64,000 nt of DNA. Source: Rhizobiales bacterium GAS188 (GTDB lineage: Bacteria; Pseudomonadota; Alphaproteobacteria; Rhizobiales; Beijerinckiaceae). Positions 18,873 to 27,827 of this stretch are shown here, in pieces (position 1 is the stretch's first letter; every line of letters begins with the position of its first letter). The translations under genes were made by a program, and so were the position numbers. A model generated the notes under the pieces. It had not been told where the DNA came from. It did not search any database and was given only the letters and a program-made list of their open reading frames with translations. The stretch covers positions 2,914,001-2,978,000 of the forward strand of contig FNSS01000001.1 in the NCBI GenBank assembly GCA_900104855.1, read 5' to 3'.

Positions 18873-20645
18873 TCATCCGCGTTCGTCTTGCGGCACCTCG
18901 GAAGCAGGCGCATCCGCGGAAGCAGGCGGCGGGTTCGCCTCCTTGAGGCGCGTGAAGCGCCAGGCGATCTCGCGGCTGGTCGAGGATTGCGCCTCGATGA
19001 CGATCTGGCGAGCCCGACCGGCGCCGTCGGGGGCCGCGTAATAGATGCTGTCCTCGAGCGCGATCTTGTGGCCCGCCACCTCGAAGCGCCAGGAGGCCCC
19101 GCTCGGCAGATCGAGCGTCACAGTCGCATCCCCGGCATCGAGCCTCGCCTGGACGTTCGGATGCAAATGGAAGCGCAGCGCATAGGCCACGGCGCCGGCC
19201 GGCCGCCTCGGATCGGCATCGAGCAAGGCATCGAGCCCATGCAGGGTCGCGCCGTCCTTGCTCACGGCGAGGCCGCGCTCATGCAGCAGGCCGAAACGGC
19301 GTGCATAGCCCGAATGCATGGCGGTCAGCCGGGTTCCGGCCTCGTCCACCTCGCGCAGCAGCCTCGGCGCCGGCGGCTCCTCGACGATGGCCGCCCCCAA
19401 GGCGTTGCGGTTGCTGCGCGCCTCGAAATGACAGGACGAAGTGTCGGCGATGACCAATGTGGAATGCGCGGCCGTGTGGCGTGAAGCTTCGCGCGCCGCG
19501 GGCGAACCGGTCGCCGGCGCACCGCAATTGACGATCAGCCGCCAGGGCCCGTCCGATACTTCGAAGGCGAGCGTGCTGGCATGGGCGCTGCGCGAAAAGG
19601 CGAAGGGCGGCGGGCCGCCGACATCCATGAGCAGCGCGAGCGCGCCGCTCGTTGCCCGCTCGAATCCGGATTCGGGGGCGCTGACCGGCAGGGGCTCGGC
19701 CGACGCATGGTCGTAGCGAAAGACGATGGCGAGCGAATCGGCCGGCATATAGCCCATGCCGTGGAACAGGCCGAGCGTACCGTCGCCGAGGCGCAGCAGG
19801 CGCAACAGCGCCAGGCTGCGCGCGATCGTCGCCTGCAGCGGCTCGGGGGGAGCGAGATTCTTGGCGAGGAACAGATGGCGCAGCGGCAGGAGATCGAGCA
19901 GGAGCTCGACGAGCGTCCGGGGCGAGCGGCTGACATGGCCGCCATCCGGCAGGATGCAGCGCCTGATCTCGGTGAGCAGGGCGCGCAGCGACAGGCGCGT
20001 GAGCCCGGGTTTCGCGTCCGAGGAGAGCGCCAGCGCGCAGATGGCTATGGCGGGAAGGAAGCGGTCCTCGGCCGCGAAGCCGCCGCGCAGGCCGACCAGC
20101 AGATAGCGGCCATGCTGTCCGATGGCGCGCAGGAAACGCCGATAGAAGGCGAGATCCGCGCCTTCGAGCAGAAAGGGCGAGGCGCTGATCCAAGATATCA
20201 GCCGGCGTGCCGCGACTGGAGCCGCCCAAGCCGGATCGCCGTTATTCTTGCGCAGCCGGATGAACTCGCCGACCAGCGCCCGGGCATTGGCACGCGCCGT
20301 CGGGTTGTCGACCGCACGCAGATGACGCAGCCAGCCGAAGCCGTTGAGCATGCTCTCCCATTGCGGAGAGGGTGGCGCCATCTCGAAGGGCGAGCGCCCT
20401 TGGGCGTGCACGACCTTTCCGCCGAACACGAAGAAGCCCGCCAATATGTCCTCGGCGACCGTCGGGTCATGGGTGCGCGGATCGGGCGGCGCGATCAGAA
20501 GCCTTTTCGGCATCTGCAGCAGGGACAGCGAAAAGCCGGCCGGAATCGCGCGCAGGGCCGCGCCGGTGCGAACCAGGGCGCGGCCCAATGCCATCGCTCG
20601 CCACCGCGATCCAGCCACCACCGCTCCTTCACCCGAATCTCTCAA
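18873..20645 (-). CDS. Heparinase II/III family protein
   Basis: The 590-residue protein has an N-terminal alpha-helical toroid ([20 protein letters not shown], with [23 protein letters not shown] further on) and a C-terminal Hepar_II_III beta domain rich in beta-strand signatures ([18 protein letters not shown]). Members cleave acidic polysaccharides by elimination, but those next to purH in Rhizobiales are uncharacterised and may act on envelope polysaccharide. No signal peptide is evident at the N-terminus, although a moderately hydrophobic segment lies near residues 30-45. The start at 20645 could be later (ATG at residue 18). It faces the DUF1674 gene divergently across ~185 bases. Confidence 0.85.
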   Translation of the reverse strand: MRDSGEGAVVAGSRWRAMALGRALVRTGAALRAIPAGFSLSLLQMPKRLLIAPPDPRTHDPTVAEDILAGFFVFGGKVVHAQGRSPFEMAPPSPQWESMLNGFGWLRHLRAVDNPTARANARALVGEFIRLRKNNGDPAWAAPVAARRLISWISASPFLLEGADLAFYRRFLRAIGQHGRYLLVGLRGGFAAEDRFLPAIAICALALSSDAKPGLTRLSLRALLTEIRRCILPDGGHVSRSPRTLVELLLDLLPLRHLFLAKNLAPPEPLQATIARSLALLRLLRLGDGTLGLFHGMGYMPADSLAIVFRYDHASAEPLPVSAPESGFERATSGALALLMDVGGPPPFAFSRSAHASTLAFEVSDGPWRLIVNCGAPATGSPAAREASRHTAAHSTLVIADTSSCHFEARSNRNALGAAIVEEPPAPRLLREVDEAGTRLTAMHSGYARRFGLLHERGLAVSKDGATLHGLDALLDADPRRPAGAVAYALRFHLHPNVQARLDAGDATVTLDLPSGASWRFEVAGHKIALEDSIYYAAPDGAGRARQIVIEAQSSTSREIAWRFTRLKEANPPPASADAPASEVPQDERG

Positions 20646-20831
20646 GACCTCCTATAGCCTGCCACGGGCTCAGCAGAAAATCGTCCCGGCCCGGCATCTA
20701 TTCGGGGGGAGCGGCGGGCCGTCGCCCACCTCGTGCTCGCCCGATGCTCGCCCTCGGAGGCTTGCCTTTGGCCCCTTGAGAGCACATGTGCTGGTGAGGG
20801 GCGCAGATGACGGCCCTGACGAGCCTGCGAG

Positions 20832-21167
20832 ATGACGATCTCAACCAGGACTTCTTCGATAATGACCACTCCTGCGGTTATGACCACTGCTGCGATCATG
20901 ACGACTCCTTCGATCGAGATCCCGGTTCCGACGGGAGCCGCATTGGCTGCCGATCCAGCGGCCCGCCAGGCGCAATCCCCGGACGGCGTCGCGCAGCGGC
21001 GCCGCGAGGCCGCTTCCCGGGCCGCCGCGGAAGCCGAGGCGAGGCGGGCGCAGATCGACGAGCGCGCCAAGCTGGCCGCCAAAGAGGGCGAACGCCTGGG
21101 GCGCGGCGGCCTCGATCCGGTCCGCTACGGCGATTGGGAAGTGAATGGGGTCACGACGGATTTCTAG
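20832..21167 (+). CDS. DUF1674 protein, SdhAF4-like succinate dehydrogenase assembly factor
   Basis: The C-terminal sequence GGLDPVRYGDWEVNGVTTDF is the diagnostic ending of the DUF1674 family, homologous to mitochondrial SDHAF4, which helps mature flavinylated SdhA. The open frame gives up to 111 residues. The true start is unclear because three further in-frame ATGs occur at exactly 18-base spacing (20862, 20880, 20898) in a tandem repeat encoding MTTPAV-MTTAAI-MTTPSI. A middle stretch rich in A, E, R and K (RRREAASRAAAEAEARRAQIDERAK) is helical. It stands alone, with no sdh genes nearby. Confidence 0.75.
   Translation: MTISTRTSSIMTTPAVMTTAAIMTTPSIEIPVPTGAALAADPAARQAQSPDGVAQRRREAASRAAAEAEARRAQIDERAKLAAKEGERLGRGGLDPVRYGDWEVNGVTTDF
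20862..20915 (+). repeat. 18-bp x3 tandem repeat carrying three start codons
   Basis: Three consecutive 18-base units each begin ATGAC(C/G)ACT and end in G(A/T)T(C/T) (20862-20879, 20880-20897, 20898-20915). They are in frame with the DUF1674 gene, so each supplies a possible initiator methionine and a six-residue repeat. Confidence 0.85.
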
Positions 21168-21178
21168 AACCGAAAGCC

Positions 21179-21213
21179 GGAATTTGGGGCTGGAATCTGG
21201 GCTGGTACTTGGG
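21179..21213 (+). repeat. Short degenerate tandem repeat in the DUF1674-Tim44 gap
   Basis: Three adjoining imperfect units of 10-13 bases (GGAATTTGGGGCT, GGAATCTGGGCT, GGTACTTGGG) lie just after the DUF1674 stop. No function is visible. The remaining bases up to the Tim44-domain gene contain no supportable gene. Confidence 0.5.
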
Positions 21214-21367
21214 AATGGCGACGGATCGGTCCAAATGAGGCCGCCTAGTTTCGGCAATTTGCGTTCGCCCTGTGACGATAAGGAGCGAGATCGCCTCAAT
21301 CCTCTTGTTTCTGCCCCAAATTCGTGGGCATGAGCATGGGGCGCGACCCTGAGAAGGCAAAGAGCCC

Positions 21368-22084
21368 ATGTTCGATTCCATCGACGCCACAACCGTCGTT
21401 TTCCTGGCGCTTGCCGTATTCGTGGTCCTGCGCCTGCGATCGGTGCTCGGGCAACGCCCGCAACGGGATGCGCCGCCGCGCAACCAGGCCGCCCCCGCAC
21501 CGCTGCGGCGCGACGCCGTCGGCCAGCCCGGTAATGTCATTCCGTTGGCGACGGCCGCCAATGATCGCGGCCCGAGTGGCGCGGACGCCGCCAATCCCGA
21601 TCGCTGGAAAGGCACCGCCGAGCCGGGCACGCCGCTCGCCGGCGCCCTCGACACGCTCGATGCGGTCACGCATGGCTTCGACCCCGCGATCTTCCTGGCG
21701 GGCGCACGTGGCGCCTACGAGATCACGGTGACCTCCTTTGCCAAGGGCGACAGCAAGCGGCTGCGCGATCTGCTCTCCCCCGAAGTGTTCGAGGGCTTCT
21801 CCAAGGCGATCGCCGACCGCGAGGCGCGCGGCGAGAAGGTGGAAATGACGCTCGTTTCGATCGACGATGCCAAGATCCTCGACGCGCAGGTCAAGGACAA
21901 TATGGCCCAAGTGACGGTGCGCTTCGCCTCGAAGCTGATTACGGCGACGCGCGACCGGGACGGCAAGGTGGTCGACGGCAACCCCGAAAAGGTGGCCGAT
22001 GTGACCGATGTGTGGACATTCGCGCGCGATACGCGCTCGCAGGACCCGAATTGGCAGCTCGTCGCGACCGAAACTAGCCATTAA
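21368..22084 (+). CDS. Tim44 domain-containing membrane protein
   Basis: The 238-residue protein has one N-terminal transmembrane segment (about residues 8-23, VVFLALAVFVVLRLRSVLG), a proline/alanine-rich linker and a C-terminal Tim44-like domain (GAYEITVTSFAKGDSKRLRDLLSPEVFEGFSKAI, ending in VWTFARDTRSQDPNWQLVAT). Alphaproteobacterial homologues (TimA) resemble the mitochondrial import component Tim44 and are inner-membrane anchored. It is followed 28 bases later by mltA and then smr on the same strand, a conserved alphaproteobacterial trio, so it likely belongs to an envelope-related operon. ATG 21368 is the natural start, directly before the TM segment. Confidence 0.92.
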   Translation: MFDSIDATTVVFLALAVFVVLRLRSVLGQRPQRDAPPRNQAAPAPLRRDAVGQPGNVIPLATAANDRGPSGADAANPDRWKGTAEPGTPLAGALDTLDAVTHGFDPAIFLAGARGAYEITVTSFAKGDSKRLRDLLSPEVFEGFSKAIADREARGEKVEMTLVSIDDAKILDAQVKDNMAQVTVRFASKLITATRDRDGKVVDGNPEKVADVTDVWTFARDTRSQDPNWQLVATETSH

Positions 22085-22112
22085 GGCCTGTTCGGCGCCG
22101 GCTGACGCGCAA

Positions 22113-23285
22113 ATGAGCCCGGCGGAGCGGCCGACGCCTCCTGAAGCAAGCCCGCCCCTCCCGGAACCGCGAGCGATCCCCGGCGCCCGTCTTCAGCCGC
22201 TGGGTTTCGAAACGCTTCCCGGCTGGGGCGCGGATGACCTTCTGGCGGCCTTCCGGGTATTCCGGACGGGTGCGGCGCATCTCCTCGAACGGGGCGCCGA
22301 GCTGCGGCCGGCCGGGGCACCCAACGCCCCCCTGCTCGCTACATGCCGGGCGGCCTTGGCCACCGAGCCGCGCTCGACGCAAGAGGCACGTGCCTTTTTC
22401 GAGGCCAATTTCGCGCCGGCGGAAATCCTCCCTCTCACGGAAATGCCCTTCTTCACCGGCTATTTCGAGCCGCTGGCCGAAGGTTCGATCGAAAGACGCC
22501 CGGGTTTCGAGGCCCCGATCCTGGCGCGCCCGGCCGATCTCGTCACTCTGCCCCAGGGCGACACGCTTCCCGACGCCGAGGGGCCGCTCACCAGCGCGAG
22601 GCGGGTCGCCGACAACCTCCTGCCCTATCCCGACCGGGCCGCGATCGAGGACGGCGCGCTGGCCGGCCAGGGGCTCGAGCTCGTCTGGCTAAAGGACCGT
22701 GTCGAGGTCTTCATCATCCAGGTGCAGGGCTCGGCGCGCGTCGGCCTTACCGACGGGCGCACGGTCCGGCTGCGCTATGCCGGGCGCAATGGCTGGCCCT
22801 ACACCTCGATCGGGCGCCTGCTCATTGAGCAAGGCGCGATCTCGGCCGGCGAGATGTCGCTCGAGGCGCTGACATCCTGGCTGCGCGACCATCCGGGCGA
22901 GGCGCAAGCCGTCATGCGGCGCAACCGCTCCTATGTGTTCTTCGCGATCGACGAGGCGCTCGGCAACGAGGATGGACCGATCGGCGGGGCCGGGCTGCCC
23001 CTGACGCCCGGCCGCTCCATGGCGATCGACCGCGGCATATGGTCCTACGGCCTGCCCTTCTTCATCGATCTCGAGAAGCCCCTGCCGGGTGGAGGGCCAG
23101 ATGGCAGACTTGGGCGCTGGCAGAGGCTGATGATCGCACAGGACACCGGCAGCGCCATCGTGGGTCCCGGGCGGGTCGATCTCTTCTTCGGCAGCGGGCC
23201 TGCGGCCGGGATGCTGGCCGGGCGCCAGCGCCATCATGGCCGCCTGTTCGTGCTCCAGCCGCGCGGCAGCGCGTCGACGCCATGA
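22113..23285 (+). CDS. mltA: Membrane-bound lytic murein transglycosylase A (MltA)
   Basis: MltA cleaves peptidoglycan to anhydro-muropeptides. The 390-residue protein shows the double-psi beta-barrel family blocks FFTGYFEPLAEGS, FIIQVQGSARV and the C-terminal 3D-domain signature AQDTGSAIVGPGRVDLFFG, whose aspartate is catalytic. From ATG 22113 the N-terminus (MSPAERPTPPEASPPLPEP) has no signal peptide or lipobox, and the frame back to 22008 adds no hydrophobic stretch either. That is odd for an envelope enzyme. Its stop overlaps the smr start as ATGA (23282-23285). Confidence 0.92.
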   Translation: MSPAERPTPPEASPPLPEPRAIPGARLQPLGFETLPGWGADDLLAAFRVFRTGAAHLLERGAELRPAGAPNAPLLATCRAALATEPRSTQEARAFFEANFAPAEILPLTEMPFFTGYFEPLAEGSIERRPGFEAPILARPADLVTLPQGDTLPDAEGPLTSARRVADNLLPYPDRAAIEDGALAGQGLELVWLKDRVEVFIIQVQGSARVGLTDGRTVRLRYAGRNGWPYTSIGRLLIEQGAISAGEMSLEALTSWLRDHPGEAQAVMRRNRSYVFFAIDEALGNEDGPIGGAGLPLTPGRSMAIDRGIWSYGLPFFIDLEKPLPGGGPDGRLGRWQRLMIAQDTGSAIVGPGRVDLFFGSGPAAGMLAGRQRHHGRLFVLQPRGSASTP

Positions 23286-23899
23286 ATACCAAAGGAACGA
23301 TGAGCACACCACGTCGCCCGCGCTGGCTCAGCGAGGATGACCTGCGCGTCTGGGCCGAGGTGGCGCGCACCGCCAAGCCGTTGCGCGGCAAGACGCTGCC
23401 TCTCGCCACGACGGCAAACAATGCCTCCGCGAGCGAAGAGGCGTCGCCCGCTGTCTCGGGCGCGTCGAATGCGAAAAGCCGGGCCAAAACCGGCCCCCAT
23501 CAGCGTCAGTCGCCGCAAGGCGAGCTGCCGGGCGCCCCGCCGCTCGCCGCTCTGGAGCGCCGCTTCGTGCAACGGCTGCGGCGGGGCACCGCAGCTCCGG
23601 GCGCGGTGATCGATCTGCACGGCCTGCGGCAGGACGAGGCGAGGCACCGTCTGTTCGCCTTCCTGCATCGCTGCCAGGCGGAAGGCGCCAAGGCCGCAAT
23701 CGTCATCACAGGCAAAGGCACGCGGGCGAACGCGCTCGCGGGCGAGCGTGGCGTGCTGCGCCGCGCCGTGCCGCTCTGGCTCGCCATGCCGGATCTGCGC
23801 ACCCTCGTCGTCGGATTTCAGGAAGCAGGCGCCGGTCTTGGGGGCGCAGGCGCGCTGATCGTGCGCATCAGGGCGAAGCGGAGCGAGCGCCACGGATAA
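23282..23899 (+). CDS. Smr/MutS2-domain protein
   Basis: The 205-residue protein has a C-terminal Smr domain: VIDLHGLRQDEARHRL, then IVITGKG and VLRRAVPLWL. The DLHG and TGKG motifs are those associated with nuclease activity on branched DNA or RNA in the family. The N-terminal half is a low-complexity basic region. The start at ATG 23282 overlaps the mltA stop (ATGA); ATG 23300, with AAAGGA upstream, is an equally possible start. The neighbourhood Tim44-mltA-smr is widespread in Alphaproteobacteria, usually beside hslVU and dnaQ, which are not adjacent here. Confidence 0.9.
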   Translation: MNTKGTMSTPRRPRWLSEDDLRVWAEVARTAKPLRGKTLPLATTANNASASEEASPAVSGASNAKSRAKTGPHQRQSPQGELPGAPPLAALERRFVQRLRRGTAAPGAVIDLHGLRQDEARHRLFAFLHRCQAEGAKAAIVITGKGTRANALAGERGVLRRAVPLWLAMPDLRTLVVGFQEAGAGLGGAGALIVRIRAKRSERHG

Positions 23900-24087
23900 A
23901 CGGCGCGGCTAAGGCTGGCCGCTTCGTGCCCATGCGCCGCAAAACTTGACCCCGCATGACCGCGAATGGCAGATGGCCACGCCGCCAGGCGGCTCCGCAG
24001 GCGATGTTCTTCTACTCCGACCTTCTTCCACCCCGACCTTCTTCCAACCCGCTCTTCTCTCATCCCGATCTCTCCACCAACGGACCG

Positions 24088-25092
24088 ATGATGACCGACC
24101 TTCGCTATGACGTTCTGGGTATCGGCAATGCGATTGTCGATGTGATCGCGCACACCGAGGATGATTTCCTCGTGGCGCATGAGCTCAACAAAGGTTCGAT
24201 GGCGCTCATCGACGAGACCCGCGCCGAGGCGCTCTATGCGGCGATGGGACCGGCCCAGATCATCTCGGGCGGTTGCGCCGGCAATACGGCGGCCGGCGTC
24301 GCGTCGCTCGGCGGCCGCGCCGCCTTCATCGGCAAGGTCAGGAACGACACGCTCGGCGATTTGTTCGCCCAGAATATCCGCGCTTTCGGCGTCGGATTTG
24401 CGACACTGGCGGCGACCGCCGGCCCGGCGACGGCGCGCTCCTTCATCATGGTCACACCCGACGGCGAGCGCACCATGAGCACTTATCTCGGCGCCTGCCA
24501 GGGGCTCGACCCCGCCGATGTGGATGAAGCGAGCGTGGCCGCAAGCGCTTATGTCTATCTCGAAGGCTATCTCTGGGATCCGCCGCTCGCCAAGGAGGCC
24601 TTCCGCAAGGCCGCCAAGATCGCCCATGCGGCCGGCCGGAAGGTCGCCTTGAGCCTCTCCGACGCCTTCTGCGTCGACCGTTATCGCGACGAGTTCATGG
24701 AGCTTTTGCGGTCACGGACGGTGGATGTGCTGTTCGCCAACGAGCATGAGCTGAAGAGCCTGTTCACCACCGAGGATTTCGACGCGGCAGTGGCGGCCAT
24801 CAGGGAAACCGGAGCGCTCGGCGTGATCACCCGCGGCGCCAAGGGCGCGATGACGGTGACGCGCGCCGAGACCCTGTCGGTGCCGGCTTTCCCGGTCGAA
24901 CGCCTCGTCGATACCACGGGGGCCGGCGACCTGTTCGCCTCAGGCTTCCTGTTCGGCCTGGCGAGCGGAGCATCCGGCACGGATTGCCTTCGCCTCGGCG
25001 CGCTCGCCGCCGCCGAGGTGATCTCGCATATCGGTGCCCGGCCCGAGCGCAGCCTGCGCGAGCTCGCTCAGCAGCAACAGCTCGTCGGCTGA
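24088..25092 (+). CDS. Adenosine kinase-like PfkB family carbohydrate kinase
   Basis: This is a ribokinase-fold enzyme of 334 residues. N-terminal VLGIGNAIVDVIAH and the GGCAGNTAAGVASLGG motif precede the C-terminal anion-hole and catalytic signature DTTGAGDLFASGFLFG (D275, catalytic base D281). Close Rhizobiales relatives are annotated adenosine kinase, which would phosphorylate adenosine to AMP; specificity for another nucleoside or sugar is not excluded. Tandem ATGs at 24088 and 24091 are the plausible starts; the frame extends upstream to 23956 through non-homologous sequence. It stands 188 bases after smr. Confidence 0.88.
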   Translation: MMTDLRYDVLGIGNAIVDVIAHTEDDFLVAHELNKGSMALIDETRAEALYAAMGPAQIISGGCAGNTAAGVASLGGRAAFIGKVRNDTLGDLFAQNIRAFGVGFATLAATAGPATARSFIMVTPDGERTMSTYLGACQGLDPADVDEASVAASAYVYLEGYLWDPPLAKEAFRKAAKIAHAAGRKVALSLSDAFCVDRYRDEFMELLRSRTVDVLFANEHELKSLFTTEDFDAAVAAIRETGALGVITRGAKGAMTVTRAETLSVPAFPVERLVDTTGAGDLFASGFLFGLASGASGTDCLRLGALAAAEVISHIGARPERSLRELAQQQQLVG

Positions 25093-25140
25093 CAGGAGCG
25101 CTGCCTTGCGCTCGCTGTTGATACAGGCGATTTACAGCGC

Positions 25141-25551
25141 ATGCCGTTGAGTTTTGCCGATGTGCGCGAGATGGCGCTGGCGCTGCCGGGCGTCGGCGAA
25201 GGCACGTCCTACGGCACGCCGGCCCTCAAGCTCGGCAAGAAGATGCTGGCCCGCCTGAAGGAGGATGGCGAGACGCTCGTCATCAAGCTCGGCTTCGATG
25301 AGCGCGACATGTTAATGGAGGCCGCGCCCGAGAGCTTCTTCATCACCGAGCATTACCGCGCTTATCCCTATGTGCTGGTGCGCCTAGCCCATGTGCACCC
25401 ACCGACCTTGCGGCGGCTGATCGAGCAGGCCTGGCGCGAGGCCGCGCCGAAGCGCCTCCTCCAGGCCTTCGAGGGGAGGGGCTCCGCCTCACCTAAAGCC
25501 GGCGCAGCGCCACTTCGACGATCTCGTGTTCGGCGCCCTTGCGCAGGATGA
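25141..25551 (+). CDS. MmcQ/YjbR family protein
   Basis: This is a small (136-residue) YjbR/CyaY-fold protein. [36 protein letters not shown] and the [28 protein letters not shown] helix are characteristic of the family, whose role is unresolved (a DNA-binding double-wing fold has been noted). The last ~25 residues ([23 protein letters not shown]) are not family-like: they are translated from sequence that antisense-overlaps the 3' end of coaA by 59 bases, suggesting loss of the original stop. No clear ribosome site was seen. Confidence 0.8.
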   Translation: MPLSFADVREMALALPGVGEGTSYGTPALKLGKKMLARLKEDGETLVIKLGFDERDMLMEAAPESFFITEHYRAYPYVLVRLAHVHPPTLRRLIEQAWREAAPKRLLQAFEGRGSASPKAGAAPLRRSRVRRPCAG

Positions 25552-26458
25552 GGCCGGCGCGCTGGCGCGTCGGCAGGATATGGTCGCGCAGATTGGGGAG
25601 GTTGATGCCTCGCCAGAGACCCTCGGCGGTCTCGCGCGCCTCGTCCTCGCTCAGCTCCGCGTAGCGCCGGAAGAAGGAGCGCGGGTCGCGAAACGCCGTA
25701 TGGCGCAGCCGCATGAAGCGCTCCACGTACCAGCGATGCAGATCCCGCTCATCGGCATCGAGATAAATCGAGAAATCGAAATAATCCGAGACGAACGGGA
25801 TGGCCGAGCCTTCCTTCGGCAGGCGGATCGGCTCGAGCACGTTCAGCCCCTCGAGAATGAGGATATCGGGCCGGTCGACGACGGTCTCCTCACCCGGCAC
25901 CACGTCATAGACGAGATGCGAATAGACCGGGGCGCTCACCTTGCGCTTGCCCGCCTTCACCTCGCTGAGGAAACGCAAGAGCGCTGCCGTGTCGTAGCTT
26001 TCCGGGAAGCCCTTCTTGTTCATGATGCCGCGCGCAGTCAGCTCGGCATTGGGCAGAAGGAAGCCGTCCGTGGTGACGAGCTGCACCTTCGGCGTGTTCG
26101 GCCAGCGCGACAACAGCGTCGTCAGGATGCGCGCCGTCGTCGACTTGCCGACCGAGACCGACCCAGCAAGCCCGATGATGTAGGGCATCTTGCCGTCCTC
26201 GGCCATGAGGAAGCGCTGCGTCGCCTTGAACAGGCCTTGGGTCGCGGCGACATAGAGCGACAGCAGCCGCGACAGCGGCAGATAGATCGCTGCCACCTCC
26301 TCGAGCGAGATCGGATCGTTCAAGGATTGCAGCCTGACGAGATCCTCGAGTGAGAGCGTCAGGGGCGTGTCGGCGCGCAGCTTCGCCCATTCTTCGCGCG
26401 TGAAGACGCGATAGGGCGAGACGCCCCCCGCTGTGTAGCCACCGACCCGCTCATCCAT
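25493..26458 (-). CDS. coaA: Pantothenate kinase (type I)
   Basis: CoaA phosphorylates pantothenate, the first and regulatory step of coenzyme A synthesis. The 321-residue protein contains the P-loop [12 protein letters not shown] (K105), the [13 protein letters not shown] block and [26 protein letters not shown] near the pantothenate site. Length matches the type I (PRK-like) family. ATG 26458 opens [12 protein letters not shown]. It is the last gene of a - strand run starting at hisB, about 60 bases after hisE, an order frequent in Rhizobiales. Its tail overlaps the convergent YjbR gene. Confidence 0.96.
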   Translation of the reverse strand: MDERVGGYTAGGVSPYRVFTREEWAKLRADTPLTLSLEDLVRLQSLNDPISLEEVAAIYLPLSRLLSLYVAATQGLFKATQRFLMAEDGKMPYIIGLAGSVSVGKSTTARILTTLLSRWPNTPKVQLVTTDGFLLPNAELTARGIMNKKGFPESYDTAALLRFLSEVKAGKRKVSAPVYSHLVYDVVPGEETVVDRPDILILEGLNVLEPIRLPKEGSAIPFVSDYFDFSIYLDADERDLHRWYVERFMRLRHTAFRDPRSFFRRYAELSEDEARETAEGLWRGINLPNLRDHILPTRQRAGLILRKGAEHEIVEVALRRL

Positions 26459-26520
26459 GCGATGATCCTGTAATCTGGCCTAAAACCCTGTTCTCGCGGC
26501 GCAGTTCCTTCGAGGCGGCG

Positions 26521-26847
26521 TCAGCTATCGCCGCGTGCCGCTTTCTCGGCGAGGCCGGACTGGGCGCCGCGGCGCTGCAATTCGTCGAGCACATCTTGCA
26601 CCAAAACGCCGCGCGAGCGAAGCACCACGAGGAGATGGTAGAGCAGGTCGGCGCTTTCGCCGATCAAGGCGGCCTTGTCGTTTTCGACGGCCGCGATCAC
26701 CGTTTCGACGGCCTCCTCGCCGAGCTTCTTGGCGACCCGTGACGGACCCTTGGACAACAGCTTCGCGGTCCAGGAATCCTCCGGGCTCGCCGATGAACGC
26801 TCGGCGATCACGCGTTCGAGGTCCGCGAGCGTGAAACGGGATGCCAT
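26521..26847 (-). CDS. hisE: Phosphoribosyl-ATP pyrophosphatase
   Basis: HisE hydrolyses phosphoribosyl-ATP to phosphoribosyl-AMP, step 2 of histidine synthesis. The 108-residue all-alpha MazG-like protein shows [34 protein letters not shown], with the metal-binding EExxE..D pattern. ATG 26847 overlaps the hisF stop by one base (TGATG), so it is translationally coupled to hisF. The same frame is open upstream within hisF, but the family start is here. Confidence 0.96.
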   Translation of the reverse strand: MASRFTLADLERVIAERSSASPEDSWTAKLLSKGPSRVAKKLGEEAVETVIAAVENDKAALIGESADLLYHLLVVLRSRGVLVQDVLDELQRRGAQSGLAEKAARGDS

Positions 26848-27620
26848 CAATCCATCCTCACGGCGATCCCGGCCTGGCGCATGCGCTCCTTGGCCTGGCC
26901 GATGGTGAACTCGCCGAAATGAAAGATGGAGGCGGCCAAAACCGCGCTCGCATGGCCTTGCGTCACGCCTTCGACCAGATGGTCGAGCGTGCCGACGCCG
27001 CCCGAGGCGACGACCGGCACATGCACGCGATCGGCGATGGCGCGCGTGAGCGCAATGTCGTAGCCGGATTTGGAGCCGTCCCGGTCCATCGAGGTGAGCA
27101 GGATCTCGCCGGCGCCGAGCGAGACAACCTCTTCGGCAAAGGCAATGGCGTCGATGCCCGTCGGCTCGCGTCCGCCATGGGTGAAGATCTCCCAGCGCAG
27201 CGGGGCGCCGTTCGGCGAGACGCGCTTGGCGTCGATGGCGACCGTGATGCACTGGTCGCCGAATTTCTGAGCCGCCTCCTTGACGAAAGAGCGATTCTTC
27301 ACGGCCGCCGTGTTGATCGACACCTTGTCGGCCCCGGCCAGCAGGAGCGCCCTGATGTCCTCGGTCTTGCGCACGCCGCCGCCGACCGTGAGCGGCATGA
27401 AGCAGGCCTCGGCGGTGCGGCCCACGACATCGAGCAGGATGCCGCGCCCCTCATGGCTCGCCGTGATGTCGAGGAAGCACATTTCGTCGGCTCCGGCCGC
27501 GTCATAGGCCTTGGCGGCCTCCACCGGGTCGCCGGCATCGACGAGATCGACGAAGCGCACGCCTTTGACGACGCGCCCGTCCTTGACGTCGAGGCAGGGG
27601 ATGATGCGGGTCTTCAACAT
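26847..27620 (-). CDS. hisF: Imidazole glycerol phosphate synthase, cyclase subunit
   Basis: HisF is the (beta/alpha)8 cyclase partner of HisH; it uses ammonia from HisH to make imidazole glycerol phosphate and AICAR. The 257-residue protein has catalytic D11 ([16 protein letters not shown]) and D130 (TVAIDAKRV), with [10 protein letters not shown] and [11 protein letters not shown] phosphate-binding loops. AICAR made here feeds purH, located elsewhere in this window. A 207-base gap containing a long inverted repeat separates it from hisA upstream. Confidence 0.98.
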   Translation of the reverse strand: MLKTRIIPCLDVKDGRVVKGVRFVDLVDAGDPVEAAKAYDAAGADEMCFLDITASHEGRGILLDVVGRTAEACFMPLTVGGGVRKTEDIRALLLAGADKVSINTAAVKNRSFVKEAAQKFGDQCITVAIDAKRVSPNGAPLRWEIFTHGGREPTGIDAIAFAEEVVSLGAGEILLTSMDRDGSKSGYDIALTRAIADRVHVPVVASGGVGTLDHLVEGVTQGHASAVLAASIFHFGEFTIGQAKERMRQAGIAVRMD

Positions 27621-27721
27621 GATGCCCCGTTCGCATGCCGGACGGCGCCAGTCCAGCGCGAACTCAGTGGATTCGGGCGTGAAAGCGTCATTTTCGGGAT
27701 CGCGACTTGGGACTGCAAGCT

Positions 27722-27814
27722 GGACCGCCGGCTTCCAGCCGGCATCGTGCGGGCCGAGCCTCAGATCGTCAGCACCACGTCATGCCGCTGTTGCCGGCTG
27801 GAAGCCGGCGGTCC
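27722..27814. repeat. Perfect 23-bp inverted repeat between hisA and hisF
   Basis: Arms 27722-27744 and 27792-27814 are exact reverse complements built around CCGGCTTCCAGCCGG-type sequence, with a 47-base loop. Each arm contains its own shorter palindrome (GCCGGCTGGAAGCCGGC). It could form a strong hairpin within the his transcript or be a mobile repeat unit. No T-tract follows, so it is not a standard terminator. Confidence 0.85.
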
Positions 27815-27827
27815 AAATAGGCCGGGA

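Noticed and set aside
17147-18946. 599-codon plus-strand frame opposite purH
   Set aside because: No motif; PurH is unmistakable on the minus strand.
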